The position numbers and the translations under genes were made by a program. 64,000 bases of DNA from an uncultured Eubacteriales bacterium (lineage in GTDB: Bacteria; Bacillota; Clostridia; Christensenellales; Aristaeellaceae), in the NCBI GenBank assembly GCA_900315675.1, contig OMZY01000001.1:496001-560000 (forward strand). Direction: 5' to 3'. Position 1 is the first letter of the stretch. The number at the start of each line of letters is the position of its first letter. Positions 28,407 to 37,109 of this stretch are shown in pieces. The notes under the pieces were generated by a model, which saw only the letters and a list, made by a program, of their open reading frames with translations, had not been told where the DNA came from and did not search any database.

Positions 28407-28485
28407 ATGAACAGGGATAAATGATCTTGTTTATGCGTGAATATCCAATTCTTTTTCCAAAATTGTCATATATTTTCCGATTTTG

Positions 28486-28494
28486 TGGTATGAT
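28486..28494 (+). promoter_or_regulatory. Extended -10 promoter of the hprK-glcK operon
   Basis: TGGTATGAT matches an extended -10 (hexamer TATGAT, 28489-28494). A TTGTCA upstream is 20 bases away, a long spacing, so the TG motif likely compensates. Confidence 0.55.
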
Positions 28495-28567
28495 AGACTG
28501 TAATTGTCCTGTTACCGATGATTTGTTATGGAGTCCATAGCGATAGAATGCTTTCGGAGGTTCTTTC

Positions 28568-29479
28568 ATGATTTCAGCCAAGGATTTTGAAACTGCGCTG
28601 CATCTGGAATGCCTTGTCCCTTCTTCCCGTACGGAATGGGACATCAGGACGCCGGACCTGAACAGACCCGGCATGCAGTTCTGCGGGTTTTATGAGTTCT
28701 TTGCCTTTGAACGTCCGCAGCTGATCGGGAAAGTTGAAATGGCCTATCTGGAGAGACAGACTCCGGAAAGCAGGAAAGAAATACTGGACAAATATTTCAG
28801 TTATCCCGTTCCCTGCATTATTATCTGCCGGAATCTGACTCCCCCGGGTGAATTCCTTGTTGCCGCCAGGGCGCATGATGTGCCTGTATATTCCAGTCCG
28901 ATGGTCACCAGTAAGTTCACCGCCATCGCAATCAATTATCTGAACCGCCGTCTCGCGCCTCATATTACGCGTCATGGCGTACTGCTTGATGTTTACGGCG
29001 TGGGCGTTTTCCTTTCCGGGAAAAGCGGCGTTGGGAAAAGCGAGGCGGCACTGGAACTGATTAAGCGCGGCCATCAGCTTGTTGCGGATGATGTTGTGGA
29101 TATCTGCAGAATTGCGGATGACCGTCTGATCGGCACCTGCCCGGAGAAAATACGTCACCTGATGGAAATCAGGGGCATCGGCGTTATAGATATAAAGGCG
29201 ATGTACGGCATCGGATCTGTGGCCATCAGCAAATCCATAGATTTGATTATTGAATTGGAAACATGGGATGAAAACAAGGCCTATGACAGGATCGGCCTCC
29301 AGGATGAAGAAATCGAAATTATGGGTGTCCGCGTTCCTCACCAGCTGATGCCGATCAAGCCGGGACGCAATCTGGCCATCATTGTTGAGGTCGCGGCCAG
29401 AAATCTCAGTCTGAAAAGAACAGGTTACAACGCGGCACGTGAACTTCTTTCCATGCTGCAGGATGATTCAAATGATTAA
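28568..29479 (+). CDS. hprK: HPr kinase/phosphorylase
   Basis: Bifunctional sensor of carbon catabolite repression that phosphorylates or dephosphorylates Ser46 of HPr. 303 residues; the N-terminal domain ends in the conserved RHGVLLDVYGVGVFLSG, with His136-Gly137. Walker A GKSGVGKS lies at 151-158, LVADDVV follows, and the family signature EIRGIGVIDIKAMYG is intact. GGAGG precedes the ATG by 8 bases. It is followed 17 bases later by a glucokinase, linking glycolytic flux and repression. In many Firmicutes the neighbour is lgt, which is absent here. Confidence 0.97.
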   Translation: MISAKDFETALHLECLVPSSRTEWDIRTPDLNRPGMQFCGFYEFFAFERPQLIGKVEMAYLERQTPESRKEILDKYFSYPVPCIIICRNLTPPGEFLVAARAHDVPVYSSPMVTSKFTAIAINYLNRRLAPHITRHGVLLDVYGVGVFLSGKSGVGKSEAALELIKRGHQLVADDVVDICRIADDRLIGTCPEKIRHLMEIRGIGVIDIKAMYGIGSVAISKSIDLIIELETWDENKAYDRIGLQDEEIEIMGVRVPHQLMPIKPGRNLAIIVEVAARNLSLKRTGYNAARELLSMLQDDSND

Positions 29480-29496
29480 TCAGGAGGCTTCAGCAA

Positions 29497-30438
29497 ATGA
29501 TCAGGGTTGGAATTGATATCGGCGGCACAGGGATTAAAGTGGGTCTGGTCAATGAAAGCATTCAGATCATCCGGGAAGGAACGGTTCCCACCGTCATTGA
29601 CATCCCCTTTGAGGAGCAGGTGAAACGGATTGCTGACTGTGTGCTTTCAACCGTCAACAGCGCCGGTCTTACCCCGGATGATATTGAATCCGTCGGAATC
29701 GGTATCCCCGGAATTGCTTCTTCTGAAACGGGTGAAATCATCAAGTGTACAAACATGGGATGGAAACATGTTCCATTCCGTGAAACTTTCAGAAAATTTC
29801 TTGACAAGCCTGTTTTCATTGAGAATGACGCCAACGTTGCCGCTCTGGCGGAAAGTGTAGCCGGGATCAGTGCCGGAACTTCCTCCAGCGTGTTTATTAC
29901 GATCGGCACAGGCATTGGCAGCGGCATTATTATCAATGGTCAGATCTGGAAAGGCGCTCACGGTATCGGCGGTGAGCTGGGTCATACCATTCTTGATCTG
30001 GATGGAGTTCCCTGTACCTGCGGCAATCACGGCTGTCTGGAACGTTACTGTTCTGCAACCGCTTTGATCAGAATGGCCCGGGAAGCGGTTGAAAAACATC
30101 CTGAATCTGCGATTTTATCCATTGCCGGCGGTACTGTATCCAATATCGAAGCAAAAACAGTTTTTGACGCTTCAAAAGCGGGAGATCCGACAGCTGTAGA
30201 AGTCTACCGGAGATATATCAGCTGTCTGGCTCAGGCCGTGGCAAGCGTGATCAATCTGCTGGATCCGGAAGTCATTGTCCTGGGCGGAGGCGTCAGCAAA
30301 GCTGGCAGTTACCTGCTGGATCCGCTTGTGCGGGAAATCCCCCAGTATGTTCTTTTCAACGATCAGCCCCTTCCTTCCGTCCGGATTGCTGTTCTGGGTT
30401 CTGAGGCCGGAATCATCGGGGCATCCATGCTTTCCTGA
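29497..30438 (+). CDS. glcK: ROK-family glucokinase
   Basis: Phosphorylates glucose to glucose-6-phosphate. 313 residues, with the ATP motif GIDIGGTGIKVGLV at 5-18, the catalytic-region END (FIENDANVAAL), the ROK signature block and the zinc site Cys173, Cys175, Cys180 (CTCGNHGCLE). No helix-turn-helix is present, so it is an enzyme, not a ROK repressor. It is co-transcribed with hprK, and AGGAGG precedes the start. Other hexoses such as mannose or N-acetylmannosamine cannot be excluded. Confidence 0.92.
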   Translation: MIRVGIDIGGTGIKVGLVNESIQIIREGTVPTVIDIPFEEQVKRIADCVLSTVNSAGLTPDDIESVGIGIPGIASSETGEIIKCTNMGWKHVPFRETFRKFLDKPVFIENDANVAALAESVAGISAGTSSSVFITIGTGIGSGIIINGQIWKGAHGIGGELGHTILDLDGVPCTCGNHGCLERYCSATALIRMAREAVEKHPESAILSIAGGTVSNIEAKTVFDASKAGDPTAVEVYRRYISCLAQAVASVINLLDPEVIVLGGGVSKAGSYLLDPLVREIPQYVLFNDQPLPSVRIAVLGSEAGIIGASMLS

Positions 30439-30485
30439 CAGTGTATTTCATTCTTTACTATAGAAATCAGTGAGGTTCTGTTTAC

Positions 30486-31925
30486 ATGCCTGAATTTGTT
30501 TTCAGCCGAAAAAGAGATGGTTCTTTCCAGCTGGAAAGCTGTGAGTCTCCCGACGCCAATCTGGTTATTCCTTCAGAGCATGAAGGAAGGCCGGTCACTT
30601 CCATCGCGGAAAATGCGTTTTCCTGGTGTTATCAGATCAGGCATGCGTCCATCCCGGATACGGTTGTTTCCATCGGCGAAGGCGCCTTTTCATGGTGTGA
30701 ATCGATGGAAGACATTGTTATTCCGGATTCTGTTCGCGTCATTGAAGACTGGGCTTTTACAGGTTGTCAGTCTCTCCGCAGCATCCGTCTTCCAAACGGT
30801 ATCAGCAAAATAGGATACTGCTGTTTCCAGTCCTGTACCTCACTGACAACTGTTGAACTGCCCCAATCCGTACGTCAGATCTGCGCTGAATCCTTTTCCG
30901 AATGCAGAAATCTTCAGACTATTCACCTTCCTGATCTTCTGACATCTATTGAGGACAATGCGTTCTCCGGATGTGAGTCCCTGTCCCGGATCAATCTTCC
31001 GGACCATCTGACTGAACTGGATAACCATGTATTTTCCGGCTGTACTTCCCTTTCCGACTTCGAAATTTCTCCGCAGCATCCTGTTTTCAGGATGAACGGC
31101 CGTTTTCTGCTGAATGTCAGGGAAAATAAACTGATCTACTTTGCCGGAGGACGTACGGAAAAGGAGATCATTGTGCCGGACGGCGTTGAAATTATCGCGG
31201 AGGAAGCTTTCGCCGGCCGTACCTATCCGGAACGAATCAATCTGCCGGACAGTGTAAAAATCATTGAATCCAAAGCTTTTTACGGCTGCAGGGGCCTGAA
31301 GGGTATTGTACTGCCTGACAGTATCACCAGAATTGACAGTGCAGCTTTTCACAGTTGTTCCGCTCTGACCGGCATCAGGCTGCCTCAGGGGCTGACATTG
31401 GTGGATTATTCAGTTTTCTATGCCTGCAACACGCTGAAATCCGTTGTGCTGCCTGATTCCCTGAAAATCATTTCCGCCTGTGCCTTCAGCGGATGCGGAT
31501 CTCTTCAGACTATAAAAATACCCGATAAAGTGATCTATATAGGTGATTCAGCCTTTGAAGGCTGCCGGTCTCTCGAAGAAATTCATATTCCGGATTCTGT
31601 TGAATCCATCGGGACACATGTCTTCGGTTCCTGCTCCAGCCTGGTTTCGGTGGATTTGTCTTCCGGCATCCGAAGCATTCCTTTCCGCGCTTTTTCCCGC
31701 TGTGAAAGCCTGAACCGGATCCATCTTCCCGAAGGGATTGAGGAAATCCGGAATGAGGCTTTTGACAGCTGTGAAAACCTGCAGTCAGTAAACATCCCGG
31801 AAACTGTCATTTCTATCGAACCTGATGCTTTCAGCAACTGCAGAAGGATCAGACTCTCCGTAAACTCCGGCTCCTACGCTTTACAGTATGCGCAGGAGGA
31901 AAGAATTCCCTATGCGGTTAAATAA
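30486..31925 (+). CDS. BspA-like leucine-rich-repeat protein without signal peptide
   Basis: 479 residues made almost wholly of about 17 tandem 23-residue repeats of the LRR_5/BspA type (pattern IxxIxxxAFxGCxxLxxIxLPDS). One non-repeat insert lies near residues 200-235 (FRMNGRFLLNVRENKLIYF), which looks like a small strand module. BspA repeats usually occur on secreted adhesins, but this protein has no signal peptide, membrane helix or sorting motif, so it should be cytoplasmic. GTGAGG lies 10 bases before the ATG. It follows glcK by 47 bases and ends at a strong terminator. Function unknown. Confidence 0.88.
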   Translation: MPEFVFSRKRDGSFQLESCESPDANLVIPSEHEGRPVTSIAENAFSWCYQIRHASIPDTVVSIGEGAFSWCESMEDIVIPDSVRVIEDWAFTGCQSLRSIRLPNGISKIGYCCFQSCTSLTTVELPQSVRQICAESFSECRNLQTIHLPDLLTSIEDNAFSGCESLSRINLPDHLTELDNHVFSGCTSLSDFEISPQHPVFRMNGRFLLNVRENKLIYFAGGRTEKEIIVPDGVEIIAEEAFAGRTYPERINLPDSVKIIESKAFYGCRGLKGIVLPDSITRIDSAAFHSCSALTGIRLPQGLTLVDYSVFYACNTLKSVVLPDSLKIISACAFSGCGSLQTIKIPDKVIYIGDSAFEGCRSLEEIHIPDSVESIGTHVFGSCSSLVSVDLSSGIRSIPFRAFSRCESLNRIHLPEGIEEIRNEAFDSCENLQSVNIPETVISIEPDAFSNCRRIRLSVNSGSYALQYAQEERIPYAVK

Positions 31926-31940
31926 AATGTCAGGCTTATA

Positions 31941-31974
31941 AAAAGAGGACTGCATCGATCTGCAGTCCTCTTTC
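31941..31974. terminator. Bidirectional terminator between the LRR gene and the SPFH gene
   Basis: 13-bp arms (AAAGAGGACTGCA / TGCAGTCCTCTTT) around a 6-base loop. T-rich on the minus strand (TTTTTAT) for the SPFH gene, less so on the plus strand for the LRR gene. Confidence 0.88.
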
Positions 31975-31986
31975 ATTTCATTTCTC

Positions 31987-33033
31987 TTACAGTTTGGTAC
32001 CGCATTCAGGGCAGAACTTGGTGCCGGCCGGAACAGCAGTTCCGCAGTTGCCGCAGAAGCTTCCGGAGCTCTGTTTTGCACCGCATTCGGGGCAGAATTT
32101 GGAACCGGCGGGAATCGCGGCGCCGCAGGCAGAACACACCGCAGTTGTGGCAGCAGCTGCTGCAGGAGCGGCGGCGGTCGGATTCATGCTCTGTGAGAAC
32201 ATCTGTCCCATCGCGGCACCCGCGCCCATGCCAACGCCCATACCGGCCATTCCATTCTGATTATTGGCTGCGTCGCGGATGGCTTCAGCCGCCTGATACT
32301 TGGCATACTGATCCATGTTGCCAAGTACGCCCATGGAGGTGCGCTTATCAATGCTCTTCTCCACTTCTTCAGGCAGAGAAATGTTTTCAATCACGAAACT
32401 GCAAAGGGTCAGGCCCAGTTCCGCAAGCTTCGGATTGATCGCCTGCATCGCGTAGGCGGAAAGTTCTTCATAGTTTGCCGCCAGATCCAGTGCGGGAATT
32501 TTGCTCTCGGCGATCGCGTCACTCAGACCGCTTACAAGCGTACGCTTAATCTGGCCTTCCACGCCTTCCACGGTAAAGAGTGCGGCAGTACCGAATACTT
32601 CCTTCAGGAATCTGGAAGCGTCGGAAACACGGAAGCTGTAGATACCGTAGGCACGGACGCGGATCATTCCGAATTCAGCGTCGCGCATCATTACGGGATT
32701 GCTTGTTCCCCATTTCATATCGAGGAACTGTTTGGTATTTACAAAATAGACATCGGATTTAAAGGGACTGTTGAAGCCGTATTTCCAGCTCTTCAAAGCT
32801 GTCAGGATCGGCATATTGCTGGTCTTCAGTTCATAACGGCCCGGTTCGAAAACATCGGCCAGTTCGCCTTCATTCACAAAGATGGCAACCTGGCTCTCAC
32901 GAACGGTAAGCTGTGCGCCCATCATGATCTCTTTGCCGTTCATGTCGTATTTGTGGACCATGGTCTTGCTGGAATTGTCTGACCATTCGATGACGTCGAT
33001 CAGCTGTCCCTTGATTGCATCCAAAATACCCAT
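31987..33033 (-). CDS. YdjI-like SPFH-domain protein with double zinc ribbon
   Basis: 348 residues. The N-terminal half is an SPFH/band-7-type domain (MGAQLTVRESQVAIFVNEGELADVFEPG, then VYFVNTKQFLDMKWGT), of the group that includes B. subtilis YdjI and is often labelled virion core protein. A Gly/Met/Ala-rich linker follows (about 262-298), then two zinc ribbons with four CxxC pairs (CSACG/CPECG, CGNCG/CPECG). No membrane helix is seen; SPFH proteins scaffold membrane microdomains or envelope-stress complexes. AGGAGGAG precedes the ATG. It is encoded 25 bases after a degenerate regulator and shares its promoter. Confidence 0.88.
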   Translation of the reverse strand: MGILDAIKGQLIDVIEWSDNSSKTMVHKYDMNGKEIMMGAQLTVRESQVAIFVNEGELADVFEPGRYELKTSNMPILTALKSWKYGFNSPFKSDVYFVNTKQFLDMKWGTSNPVMMRDAEFGMIRVRAYGIYSFRVSDASRFLKEVFGTAALFTVEGVEGQIKRTLVSGLSDAIAESKIPALDLAANYEELSAYAMQAINPKLAELGLTLCSFVIENISLPEEVEKSIDKRTSMGVLGNMDQYAKYQAAEAIRDAANNQNGMAGMGVGMGAGAAMGQMFSQSMNPTAAAPAAAAATTAVCSACGAAIPAGSKFCPECGAKQSSGSFCGNCGTAVPAGTKFCPECGTKL

Positions 33034-33058
33034 CGTAACTCCTCCTTAGAATTGATTA

Positions 33059-33871
33059 TTATACTTTATCCGTATCTCCGCAGAGCGCAGTAAGCGCCGG
33101 AAATACGCGAATTCCTGTAATATGGAGATCCAGGCCGAAGTATTCCTTCATATGGGTAATACTGTCTGCGGTATAGGTGGTCAGCATGGCTGTCATGGTA
33201 TCAACCGTCATGTTGGTATCCACGCCGTGCAGCGGACAGGCCAGAACCAGGATTCTGCCGTCGGAATGAATCGTAGGCAGGATATGAATACCGTTTTTAT
33301 CTCCGGCGAAGGACGTACGAAGGGCAACTTCAAGCCTTTCCTTGCCGTAATGCCATCTGCCCTCCAGTTTGTCGAAGGGTGCGGACTGATCAATTTCAAT
33401 CAGCAGGCAGGGACGGTCCGCGTCCATTCTGCTGCGAAGCAGGCGCATGTTCCTGTGAAGATCGTCGCTGTTTTTGATCTGTCCGTTGATTACTTTTCTG
33501 AAGAACTCATGCCGGCACATCTGCAGAACGTCCCGGGTATTGGAACGTTCATTGTAAAAATCTGCATGAATCCTGTTCAGCAGTACTTTCAGTTCGCCGA
33601 GGTACTTCCGTACATCTTCTTCATTACGTCCGGCTTCGAAGATGGATACATTCGGAAAGTTTTCCTGAAGATAAGCAAGGATCAGTTCTTCCTGTTCCGG
33701 ACTTACGGCCAGACTGATTCCGTCTGCATGGTGTTTGGCCAGGCTGTCTTTTGTTCCCTCAAAGTCATGACGGATATGAGGAGGCTTAAACCCAAGCAGT
33801 TCCCAGTTGTTGATGCTGGCAAACGCGTTCAGAACTTCCTCCTGATCAGACACGAGCAAAAGCTTGTACAT
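33059..33871 (-). CDS. YesN-like regulator lacking the DNA-binding domain and a normal receiver Asp
   Basis: 270 residues. The start (YKLLLVSDQEEVLNAFASINNWELLGF) follows the pattern of YesN-type response regulators, but the acidic pocket is SDQ rather than DDE, and the strand that should end in the phosphoacceptor Asp reads GISLAVS. The rest resembles the YesN linker/GGDEF-like region, and the AraC-type helix-turn-helix that should follow is absent; the frame ends at a true TAA. It may therefore act by protein contact. GGAGG precedes the ATG and a near-consensus promoter lies upstream. It is co-transcribed with the SPFH gene. Confidence 0.7.
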   Translation of the reverse strand: MYKLLLVSDQEEVLNAFASINNWELLGFKPPHIRHDFEGTKDSLAKHHADGISLAVSPEQEELILAYLQENFPNVSIFEAGRNEEDVRKYLGELKVLLNRIHADFYNERSNTRDVLQMCRHEFFRKVINGQIKNSDDLHRNMRLLRSRMDADRPCLLIEIDQSAPFDKLEGRWHYGKERLEVALRTSFAGDKNGIHILPTIHSDGRILVLACPLHGVDTNMTVDTMTAMLTTYTADSITHMKEYFGLDLHITGIRVFPALTALCGDTDKV

Positions 33872-33912
33872 CCAACGACCTCCAAGGCGTTTTGGGAAGA
33901 TATTACTGTGTA

Positions 33913-33941
33913 ATTATATTACAATCAGGGACAATATGCAA
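33913..33941 (-). promoter_or_regulatory. Promoter of the degenerate-regulator/SPFH operon
   Basis: TTGCAT (33936-33941) and TATAAT (33913-33918), 17-base spacing, minus strand. Confidence 0.85.
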
Positions 33942-33952
33942 ATGAAAACAAA

Positions 33953-35230
33953 TTAATGTAACCGTTCCTTCATGACCTCAAGCGCTTTTTTCAGTTGGAT
34001 GTCATGTTCTGTATCCGCGAAATCATACATTCCGTTGTCTCCCTCCGGCAGGGGCACTTCATAATCCGGTGTAATCCCTATTCCGTGTACAGCCTGACCG
34101 CTCGGTGTGTAATACTGGGCAATCGTCATCTGAAAAGCCGCGCCCTTGTTCCCCACGTTGAATACCTGCTGGATAATGCCTTTGCCAAAGCTCTTGACGC
34201 CGACGGTTACGGCGTCTGCGCAGTCTCTGAGCGCGCCTGTCAGAATTTCAGAGGAGCTGGCGCTGTTTTCATTGATGAGTATGACGAGTTTCACATCCGC
34301 TTTTCCGGGATATGTACGGTATTCATTCACGTGTTCTTCCTCGTCCCTGTATTTGAGATAGCAAAGTTCCCCTTCATCCATAAACAGATCGGCGATATAC
34401 TGTGCCTGATCCACCCAGCCGCCCTGATTGTCTCTCAGGTCAATGATGATTCCCTTTGCACCCTGATCCATCATTTTTTCGAGGGCGTTTTTAAATTCTT
34501 CTTCACCCTTTCCGGCAAATTCATACAGGGCAATATAGCCGATATCATCTGTAACCATTTTGCTGGCCACCTGATTGACATTGACCTCTTTCCGGGTAAT
34601 GGTATAGGTAATCTCCTCCCCGTTCCGCAGGAATGTGACGTCAACATCGGTATCCGGGATGCCGCGCATGATATCTATTGCTTCATCCAGGGTGGAAGGA
34701 TTGACATACAGATCCTCGCCTACCCTGTAAAGAATATCTCCGCGCTGAACACCGACTGCTTCGGCGGGACCTCCTTCAAAAACGCGGATGATTGTGCAGA
34801 CCTGCGTTCTTGGATTGGACTGGATGAGAACGCCGATACCGACGTAAATCCCCTCATCCTCTTTTCTCATCTGTTCATATTCCTCAGGAGTATAGTAGAA
34901 GGAATAGGGATCGTCGAGTCCTGCCATCATTCCCCTGATGGCATATTCCACCATACGGTCATAGTCCGGCTCCTGATAGAAATATTCTCCTGCGGTATTG
35001 TAGATGGAAAACATTTCTGAGAACTTCTGATATTGTTCATATTCCTCCCGGGTGATAACAACGGTATCCGGTCCGGCAATCTGATCCTTGCCGGATTGTC
35101 CGCCCGTAATCGATGAATGGCTGTTTTCATTGAACATGCCGTCCAGTTTCGAGGAAGGCATGAAAGAGCAGGAACAAAGCAGCAACAGCAGCACAAGAAC
35201 AGCCGCAAGCCCGGTTGTTTTTTTGATCAT
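33953..35230 (-). CDS. S41 carboxy-terminal processing peptidase (CtpB-like), probable lipoprotein
   Basis: 425 residues. The N-terminus is a lipoprotein-type signal (LCSC, lipidation likely at Cys21). A helical segment, a PDZ domain (about 128-215, GIYVGIGVLIQ, then EAVGVQRGDILYRVG) and the S41 core follow. The catalytic residues fit the CtpB arrangement: Ser325 in ENSASSSEIL, Lys350 in SFGKG and Gln354. The enzyme acts outside the membrane and cuts substrate tails. AAAGGGG precedes the ATG. A CdaR/PucR-type regulator gene lies 36 bases upstream on the same strand, probably in the same transcript. Confidence 0.92.
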   Translation of the reverse strand: MIKKTTGLAAVLVLLLLLCSCSFMPSSKLDGMFNENSHSSITGGQSGKDQIAGPDTVVITREEYEQYQKFSEMFSIYNTAGEYFYQEPDYDRMVEYAIRGMMAGLDDPYSFYYTPEEYEQMRKEDEGIYVGIGVLIQSNPRTQVCTIIRVFEGGPAEAVGVQRGDILYRVGEDLYVNPSTLDEAIDIMRGIPDTDVDVTFLRNGEEITYTITRKEVNVNQVASKMVTDDIGYIALYEFAGKGEEEFKNALEKMMDQGAKGIIIDLRDNQGGWVDQAQYIADLFMDEGELCYLKYRDEEEHVNEYRTYPGKADVKLVILINENSASSSEILTGALRDCADAVTVGVKSFGKGIIQQVFNVGNKGAAFQMTIAQYYTPSGQAVHGIGITPDYEVPLPEGDNGMYDFADTEHDIQLKKALEVMKERLH

Positions 35231-35266
35231 TGGAGGAATCCCCTTTCTCTGAAGCAGACAAACGTT

Positions 35267-36220
35267 TTATTGTTCCTGCGGAATAAGTGCGATAACCGAA
35301 AAAATAACTGCGTCATGAAATTTACGAAGATCCAGGCCTGATATTTTCCGGATCTTGTCCAGTCGGTAATTCAGCGTATTGCGGTGAATAAACAGCTGTC
35401 TGGAAGCGGCTGTAAGATTCAGGTCATTCATAAAAAACACCCGGACTGTTTCAAGCATCTCGTCGCTGAATGTTTCACCGGCGCGGATCTGACGGAATTC
35501 GTCCCGGATCTGTTTTTTCATTTCGGCAGGAATGCTGTCAACGATTCTTTCCAGCGTCTGTTTTTCATAAACATAAACCGAATCCTGGGAATGATAGGTA
35601 TTTCCTACAGAAAGGGCATTCAATGCGTCGCGGTAGCTTGTCCTGAGCTTGTCTGCGGTTTCGGCTTCCCGGCCTATTCCGGCTTTGATACCGGTAATGC
35701 CTTCTCCCTCCATGGAACCGATGACTGCATCCGTGAAGTCAATCAGGTCTTCCGCTTCCTGTCTGTCCGTTTCCCGGATCAGAACAGCGCTCTGGTAATC
35801 CACAGGGAAAACAATATCGCTTTTTTCAATGGGCGCAATGGACGTAAACACCGTATACAGGTCTTTTCCCGACAGACCGTAGGAGCGGAAAACAACAACG
35901 CAGCGTTTTTTATCGGCTCTTGTTCCGCATTCCCTGTAGAGGGCGGCGTCCGGGGTAAATTCATTGTCTGTCAGCAGTCGCCGGAACAGCCCGGTGGCGT
36001 TTACAGGTTTTTCCTTTCTGCCTCCGTGCCACGTCACAGTCTGAAGGAAACTGTTTATATCCGGTTCATCCGGAAAAACAATGACTTTGTGTCCGGTCAG
36101 CAGATATATGGATTGATCCTTCCTGACAGTAAAATCAGGAGAGGCAGATAAAGCATATTGAAGATCACCGGGCAGGTCGTCGGCTGCAATAATTTCAGCG
36201 TTGATTTGTTTTGTCTTCAA
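35267..36220 (-). CDS. CdaR/PucR-type transcriptional regulator
   Basis: About 317 residues. The C-terminus holds the PucR/CdaR helix-turn-helix: FFMNDLNLTAASRQLFIHRNTLNYRLDKI. The central part has the usual GGDEF-like region (GITGIKAGIGRE, then SYRDALNAL). The ligand-sensing N-terminus is not assignable. I place the start at a TTG at 36220, because GGGAGG lies 9 bases before it and the promoter ends just upstream; an open frame up to 36349 runs through the promoter and must be spurious. It may control its own operon with the S41 protease. Confidence 0.83.
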   Translation of the reverse strand: MKTKQINAEIIAADDLPGDLQYALSASPDFTVRKDQSIYLLTGHKVIVFPDEPDINSFLQTVTWHGGRKEKPVNATGLFRRLLTDNEFTPDAALYRECGTRADKKRCVVVFRSYGLSGKDLYTVFTSIAPIEKSDIVFPVDYQSAVLIRETDRQEAEDLIDFTDAVIGSMEGEGITGIKAGIGREAETADKLRTSYRDALNALSVGNTYHSQDSVYVYEKQTLERIVDSIPAEMKKQIRDEFRQIRAGETFSDEMLETVRVFFMNDLNLTAASRQLFIHRNTLNYRLDKIRKISGLDLRKFHDAVIFSVIALIPQEQ

Positions 36221-36248
36221 CCCGGTACACCTCCCTTCATATAGAGTA

Positions 36249-36276
36249 ATTATATCACAATCACTGTGGTTAGCAA
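36249..36276 (-). promoter_or_regulatory. Promoter of the regulator-S41 protease operon
   Basis: TTGCTA (36271-36276) and TATAAT (36249-36254) with 16-base spacing and an extended TGA before the -10. Confidence 0.8.
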
Positions 36277-36298
36277 ATGAATTCAGCCGGAACGTCGC

Positions 36299-36327
36299 TT
36301 GAAACATATACCTCCAGCCGATATAAT
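36299..36327 (+). promoter_or_regulatory. Promoter of the secreted cysteine-peptidase-like gene
   Basis: TTGAAA (36299-36304) and TATAAT (36322-36327), 17-base spacing, divergent from the regulator promoter 25 bases away. Confidence 0.85.
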
Positions 36328-36365
36328 AAACAGCGGTTATATATCCCAACGGAAGGAATGATTAT

Positions 36366-37061
36366 TTGAGACTGTTCCGCAAAACCTGTTCATTTCTGAT
36401 TCTTCTGTCTGTTCTTTTTCATGCCGTTTCAGGCCTTGCTTCCTTTGAGTTTTCCGACGATCGTTTCAGAGATCGCATGACTACGGCCAACCTGGATGCG
36501 ATCATTGATGAATATCAATTATATGACGGCTGGTACTGGACAACACAGGCTGATATACCCCAGACTTTTCACGGTCAGCCCGAATGCCCCGGATGGACAA
36601 CCTCGGTGGAGGCCATTCATCTGAAAGCCTATCAGAAAGGCTGGTACGGCTGCCGCTGGCCGATTGATCATGTACGGAAAGCTGCCCCCGATAACGGAGG
36701 ATATGCTGAGTGTTTCGCTTTCGCCCAGTTTATCGGTTATCTCCTGTCGGGTGAAGTCAATCCGCAGCATAACTGGGATTTCTTCTACAATACGGAAGCG
36801 TCCGGCGGATTGCAGGTCGGTGATATCGTACGCGTGGAGTATCGCAAAAACAATCATGAATATCATCACAGCGCTGTTGTATATGCGATCTACGGAGATG
36901 AAATTCTGTTTATGCAGGTTTCCGGTTCTTCCTATAACAGAATTTCAATCGGTAAAGGATTTACAGACGGAAATGTCAGCAATGTGACCAGTCTTGAAGA
37001 ACTGTCCGCGATCCCGGGCCTGAAAATATCCCGGTATACTCCAACGGATTCAGCAGAATAA
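36366..37061 (+). CDS. Secreted CHAP/NlpC-like cysteine peptidase candidate
   Basis: 231 residues starting at TTG, with AAGGAA 8 bases upstream. A signal peptide covers residues 1-25. The core resembles CHAP/NlpC-type amidase folds: Cys116 in GGYAECFAFAQF at a helix start, LQVGDIVRVEY at 149-159, and His168 in HHSAVVYAIYGDEI, followed by strands ILFMQVSG. That order (Cys, GD-I, His-x-x-VV) is the pattern of papain-like wall hydrolases, but sequence similarity to named families is low. It is monocistronic, with a promoter and terminator of its own. Confidence 0.65.
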   Translation: MRLFRKTCSFLILLSVLFHAVSGLASFEFSDDRFRDRMTTANLDAIIDEYQLYDGWYWTTQADIPQTFHGQPECPGWTTSVEAIHLKAYQKGWYGCRWPIDHVRKAAPDNGGYAECFAFAQFIGYLLSGEVNPQHNWDFFYNTEASGGLQVGDIVRVEYRKNNHEYHHSAVVYAIYGDEILFMQVSGSSYNRISIGKGFTDGNVSNVTSLEELSAIPGLKISRYTPTDSAE

Positions 37062-37064
37062 AAG

Positions 37065-37094
37065 AACTCCCCGGATCTTCTGATCCGGGGAGTT
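37065..37094. terminator. Bidirectional terminator between the secreted protein and ugpC
   Basis: 13-bp perfect stem AACTCCCCGGATC / GATCCGGGGAGTT with a 4-base loop, T-rich on both sides; it serves the convergent genes ending at 37061 and 37110. Confidence 0.93.
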
Positions 37095-37109
37095 TTGAGA
37101 AGCATACGC

